Below are positions 6,525-8,130 of a stretch of 8,130 nucleotides of DNA, piece after piece. How positions within the stretch are numbered: the first letter of the stretch is position 1; every line of letters begins with the position of its first letter. The DNA is from Globobulimina sp. (taxonomy: Eukaryota; Foraminifera; Rotaliida): the NCBI GenBank assembly GCA_003354225.1, contig PIVH01000094.1:1-8130 (forward strand), written 5' to 3'. Made by a program: the position numbers and the translations under genes. The notes under the pieces are model-generated. The model made no database searches, was not told the origin of the DNA, and saw only the letters and a list, made by a program, of their open reading frames with translations.

Positions 6525-6636
6525 TGATTGGATTTATTTTCTTCTAATTTTCATAGTCATTGTCGTTTCTGTTTTATGATTGTGCCATCTCTTGTGTAGT
6601 ATAAAGTTTTCACTCAAAAAATCAAAACATACGTAC
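6525..6636. promoter_or_regulatory. Tandem intergenic spacer with TATA-like box (6600-6606)
   Basis: 112 bp between the UBA/MATH stop and the coiled-coil ATG. TATAAAG at 6600-6606 lies 31 nt before the ATG, which would leave an extremely short leader if it is a real TATA box. The frame from the next gene extends back into this spacer to a TTG at 6580 but holds no ATG, so I treat it as non-coding. Confidence 0.3.
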
Positions 6637-7755
6637 ATGGCAAGTGTTTCTGCAACAATAGAAAATGCAATTTTAAAACAAAAAATACATCACTTAACTG
6701 GTTTATGCAAACACCATAAATCCAAATATGAACAAATAAAGGCACAGTCGCAAGTGCATTTAAATCAAACAACAGATGAATATATGCTCAAAATAACAAC
6801 ATTAAAACAACAGCAAGAACAGCAAAAAACAAAACTCATTTCAATGCACAATAAATTGAAACAATCACAACTACGAATATCAAAGAAAGATATCCAGCAT
6901 TCACAACAAATAAAAGCATTCCAACATGAAATGGATAGTTTTAAAAACGAATTAAAACACAAAGAACAAACTAACATCGCGCAAAAAAAACAAATCCGTT
7001 ACTTACGAACAGAATTATCACAAAAAGAAGAAAATATTGCTTCATTAACAGAACAATTAAACAGTTTATCAGAGCAATATAAACCAAACAGATCCCACTC
7101 GTTATCTCCCTCAACATTGAAAATTGTGCAATCTGTGAGTATTCCGCATATTTTACCTAATGAAGCATCGCTATATTCATCGCCCGAAATATCTGCATTG
7201 AAAGCTACATTTTTTAATAGGAATCACGATATGTCACCGATATCATCATTGAGTTCCAGCAATTATGCGCAAGGAAAACATATCAAATATAAAACAAAGA
7301 AGTACGTATACAGAGAGAGGAAAAACGATATGAATAAATGGTCAGATGCAATAATGCAAAACTCCAAACCACCGCCAATTGATGTGTCTGTGGTGGATGT
7401 ATCGGTTTGGAAGAGCCCGACTGATGATAACAATGCAAGTGATGATACGGAGAATGATGATATAATACCAAATCAATTAACTTTACAGCTGAATGATAAA
7501 AATTCAAGTTCCAATTCGAATTCTTATGGATTGCCAACAATGTCACCATTTGCACAGATGATGAAAGGGAATAATAGCATCACACCACAATCACAGCTAA
7601 GTTCTAGTGGTCACTCATTGACACAATTAATAAAAAGCGTATGTTGTCTGATTTATGCTGTATTCATATATGTATATTTATATTATATATATATACAGAG
7701 TGAAACTCATGAAATATCAGATGATGTTTGCACTACAGAGGATGCTCAATATTGA
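6637..7755 (+). CDS. Coiled-coil protein with Ser/Asn-rich region; C-terminal hydrophobic segment or hidden intron
   Basis: 372 aa from the ATG at 6637 (the TTG at 6580 is rejected) to TGA at 7755. Residues about 8-148 are Gln/Lys/Glu-rich with regular hydrophobic spacing and no proline, a long parallel-type coiled coil. Residues 150-334 are low-complexity, Ser/Asn/Asp-rich with several SP and TP sites, probably disordered and phosphorylatable. Residues 335-354 are almost purely hydrophobic (Val, Ile, Tyr, Leu), followed by an 18-residue acidic tail. Read literally, this is a tail-anchored coiled-coil protein like a golgin-type tether. However, the 60 nt encoding that segment begins GTATGT and ends TACAG, so the segment may be an intron; the protein would then be soluble and 352 aa. 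No specific family recognised. Confidence 0.75.
   Translation: MASVSATIENAILKQKIHHLTGLCKHHKSKYEQIKAQSQVHLNQTTDEYMLKITTLKQQQEQQKTKLISMHNKLKQSQLRISKKDIQHSQQIKAFQHEMDSFKNELKHKEQTNIAQKKQIRYLRTELSQKEENIASLTEQLNSLSEQYKPNRSHSLSPSTLKIVQSVSIPHILPNEASLYSSPEISALKATFFNRNHDMSPISSLSSSNYAQGKHIKYKTKKYVYRERKNDMNKWSDAIMQNSKPPPIDVSVVDVSVWKSPTDDNNASDDTENDDIIPNQLTLQLNDKNSSSNSNSYGLPTMSPFAQMMKGNNSITPQSQLSSSGHSLTQLIKSVCCLIYAVFIYVYLYYIYIQSETHEISDDVCTTEDAQY
7639..7698 (+). other. Candidate 60-nt phase-0, stop-free intron
   Basis: GTATGT at 7639-7644, CTGAT at 7648-7652 and TACAG at 7694-7698 bound a segment much richer in A+T than the flanking coding DNA. It starts and ends on codon boundaries, is a multiple of three and has no in-frame stop, so ORF reading alone cannot see it. 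Its translation is a Tyr/Ile/Val run, as expected from TAT/ATA repeats. Confidence 0.55.
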
Positions 7756-7960
7756 TTGCTTTGTTTGTACAAAAAGATAACAATTATATAGGTCTTCAAC
7801 ATGCAATATCAATTTGTAAGATGTACAGTATTCAAATGTGATATGTGTGAATTTTTAAAATTCTTTTTGACTGTCAGTCTTTCAATGGATTTTTATATGT
7901 TTATGTTTATCTGTTTAAATTTAATTGCTCGCACCGATAAAATCCGATAAAAAACAATGA
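7756..7960. other. Convergent intergenic spacer, no gene seen
   Basis: 205 bp between a plus-strand stop and a minus-strand stop. It is A+T-rich and should hold both 3' ends. It contains CCGATAAAA twice (7934-7942, 7944-7952; 10-bp period), just beyond the stop of the minus-strand gene, and a small imperfect palindrome near 7852-7866. I see no tRNA or other RNA gene. Confidence 0.5.
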
Positions 7961-8128
7961 TCAACTCTTCATCTTCAAAAGTGTCAAAACACCGTTAAGT
8001 GCGCCTAAAATATGATAATCCGGATCCACACATTTGTCACGTTTTGTTTTCTCCAGAAAATATTTCCCACTCTGCCTATTACATCTCCTATGCCAAGATC
8101 CATGTTTATGATGCACTAAATGTTTCCA
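7961..8128 (-). CDS. C-terminal end of a protein-coding gene running off the right edge
   Basis: On the minus strand a frame with no start codon in the window runs from the edge to TGA at 7963-7961, giving 55 residues. The reading is protein-like: a basic, His/Arg/Lys-rich first half with two Cys (WHRRCNRQSGKYFLEKTKR, then DKCVD), then DPDYHILGALNGVLTLLKMKS at the C-terminus. The rest of the gene lies beyond 8130. No family recognised. It is short, so chance openness cannot be excluded, but its composition is more balanced than the surrounding A+T-rich spacer. It is convergent with the coiled-coil gene. Confidence 0.5.
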   Translation of the reverse strand, partial: WKHLVHHKHGSWHRRCNRQSGKYFLEKTKRDKCVDPDYHILGALNGVLTLLKMKS

Positions 8129-8130
8129 AC

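Noticed and set aside
1-8130. Giant-virus or bacterial origin of the window
   Set aside because: Gene density is high and genes are mostly intronless. But the 7TM-RGS and HS2ST families, the Golgi-type topology and the splice-like signals fit a compact protist nuclear genome better; no viral hallmark gene is seen.
1-8130. CRISPR array, transposon ends, tRNA or rRNA genes
   Set aside because: No spaced direct-repeat array, terminal inverted repeats with a transposase, tRNA-like box B (GGTTCGANNCC) or rRNA-like stretch was found by eye.
1-8130. Ciliate-type alternative genetic code
   Set aside because: TAA, TAG and TGA all terminate credible frames (TAA at 6524, TAG at 1537, TGA at 1429, 3358, 7755 and 7961), and none is needed as a sense codon inside a gene.

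Overview
The window looks like compact nuclear DNA of a microbial eukaryote (protist). It is A+T-rich. Its protein families are eukaryotic: a heparan-sulfate 2-O-sulfotransferase-like enzyme, a seven-transmembrane RGS protein, a UBA-like/MATH-like protein and a Pro-Thr-repeat surface protein. Candidate GT-AG introns are present, and there are no bacterial-style ribosome binding sites or operons. TAA, TAG and TGA all end convincing frames, so the code is standard. The taxon is uncertain. Pro-Thr-repeat ectodomains, 7TM-RGS proteins and an 'IPxDIxxLCxxFY' segment point loosely to a SAR/rhizarian-type protist, but that is an impression only. Several frames open with an in-frame TTG; each has a better ATG a few codons inside, and those ATGs are used here.

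Layout, left to right. 110-1429 (+): type II membrane Golgi-type sulfotransferase of the HS2ST/uronyl 2-O family. 1537-3015 (-): a Pro-Thr-repeat secreted or membrane protein with signal peptide and C-terminal hydrophobic segment (3015-2169), then an acidic repetitive reading frame (from about 2029 to 1537). One extra base breaks the repeat frame near 2380. A 140-nt GT-AG candidate intron (2169-2030) would join the two parts into one receptor-like protein. 3016-3357: intergenic DNA with three tandem 14-bp heat-shock-element-like repeats and a 10-bp inverted repeat. 3358-4962 (-): 7TM protein with a C-terminal RGS domain. 4963-5024: 62-bp divergent intergenic segment with a 13-bp direct repeat. 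5025-6524 (+): UBA-like plus MATH-like protein. 6637-7755 (+): coiled-coil protein whose C-terminal 'membrane anchor' is bounded exactly by GTATGT and TACAG, so it may be a hidden 60-nt intron. 7961-8128 (-): C-terminal end of a gene that runs off the right edge.

How the genes might relate. Eukaryotic neighbours need not share a pathway. One link is still worth testing. The sulfotransferase acts on glycosaminoglycan-type chains, and the convergent neighbour 107 bp away encodes a syndecan-like layout: signal peptide, heavily glycosylatable ectodomain, acidic Ser-Gly juxtamembrane site, hydrophobic segment and possibly an acidic tail. The 7TM-RGS protein belongs to heterotrimeric G-protein signalling, and the UBA/MATH protein suggests a ubiquitin-linked or scaffold role. 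No transposon, CRISPR array, rRNA or tRNA was seen.
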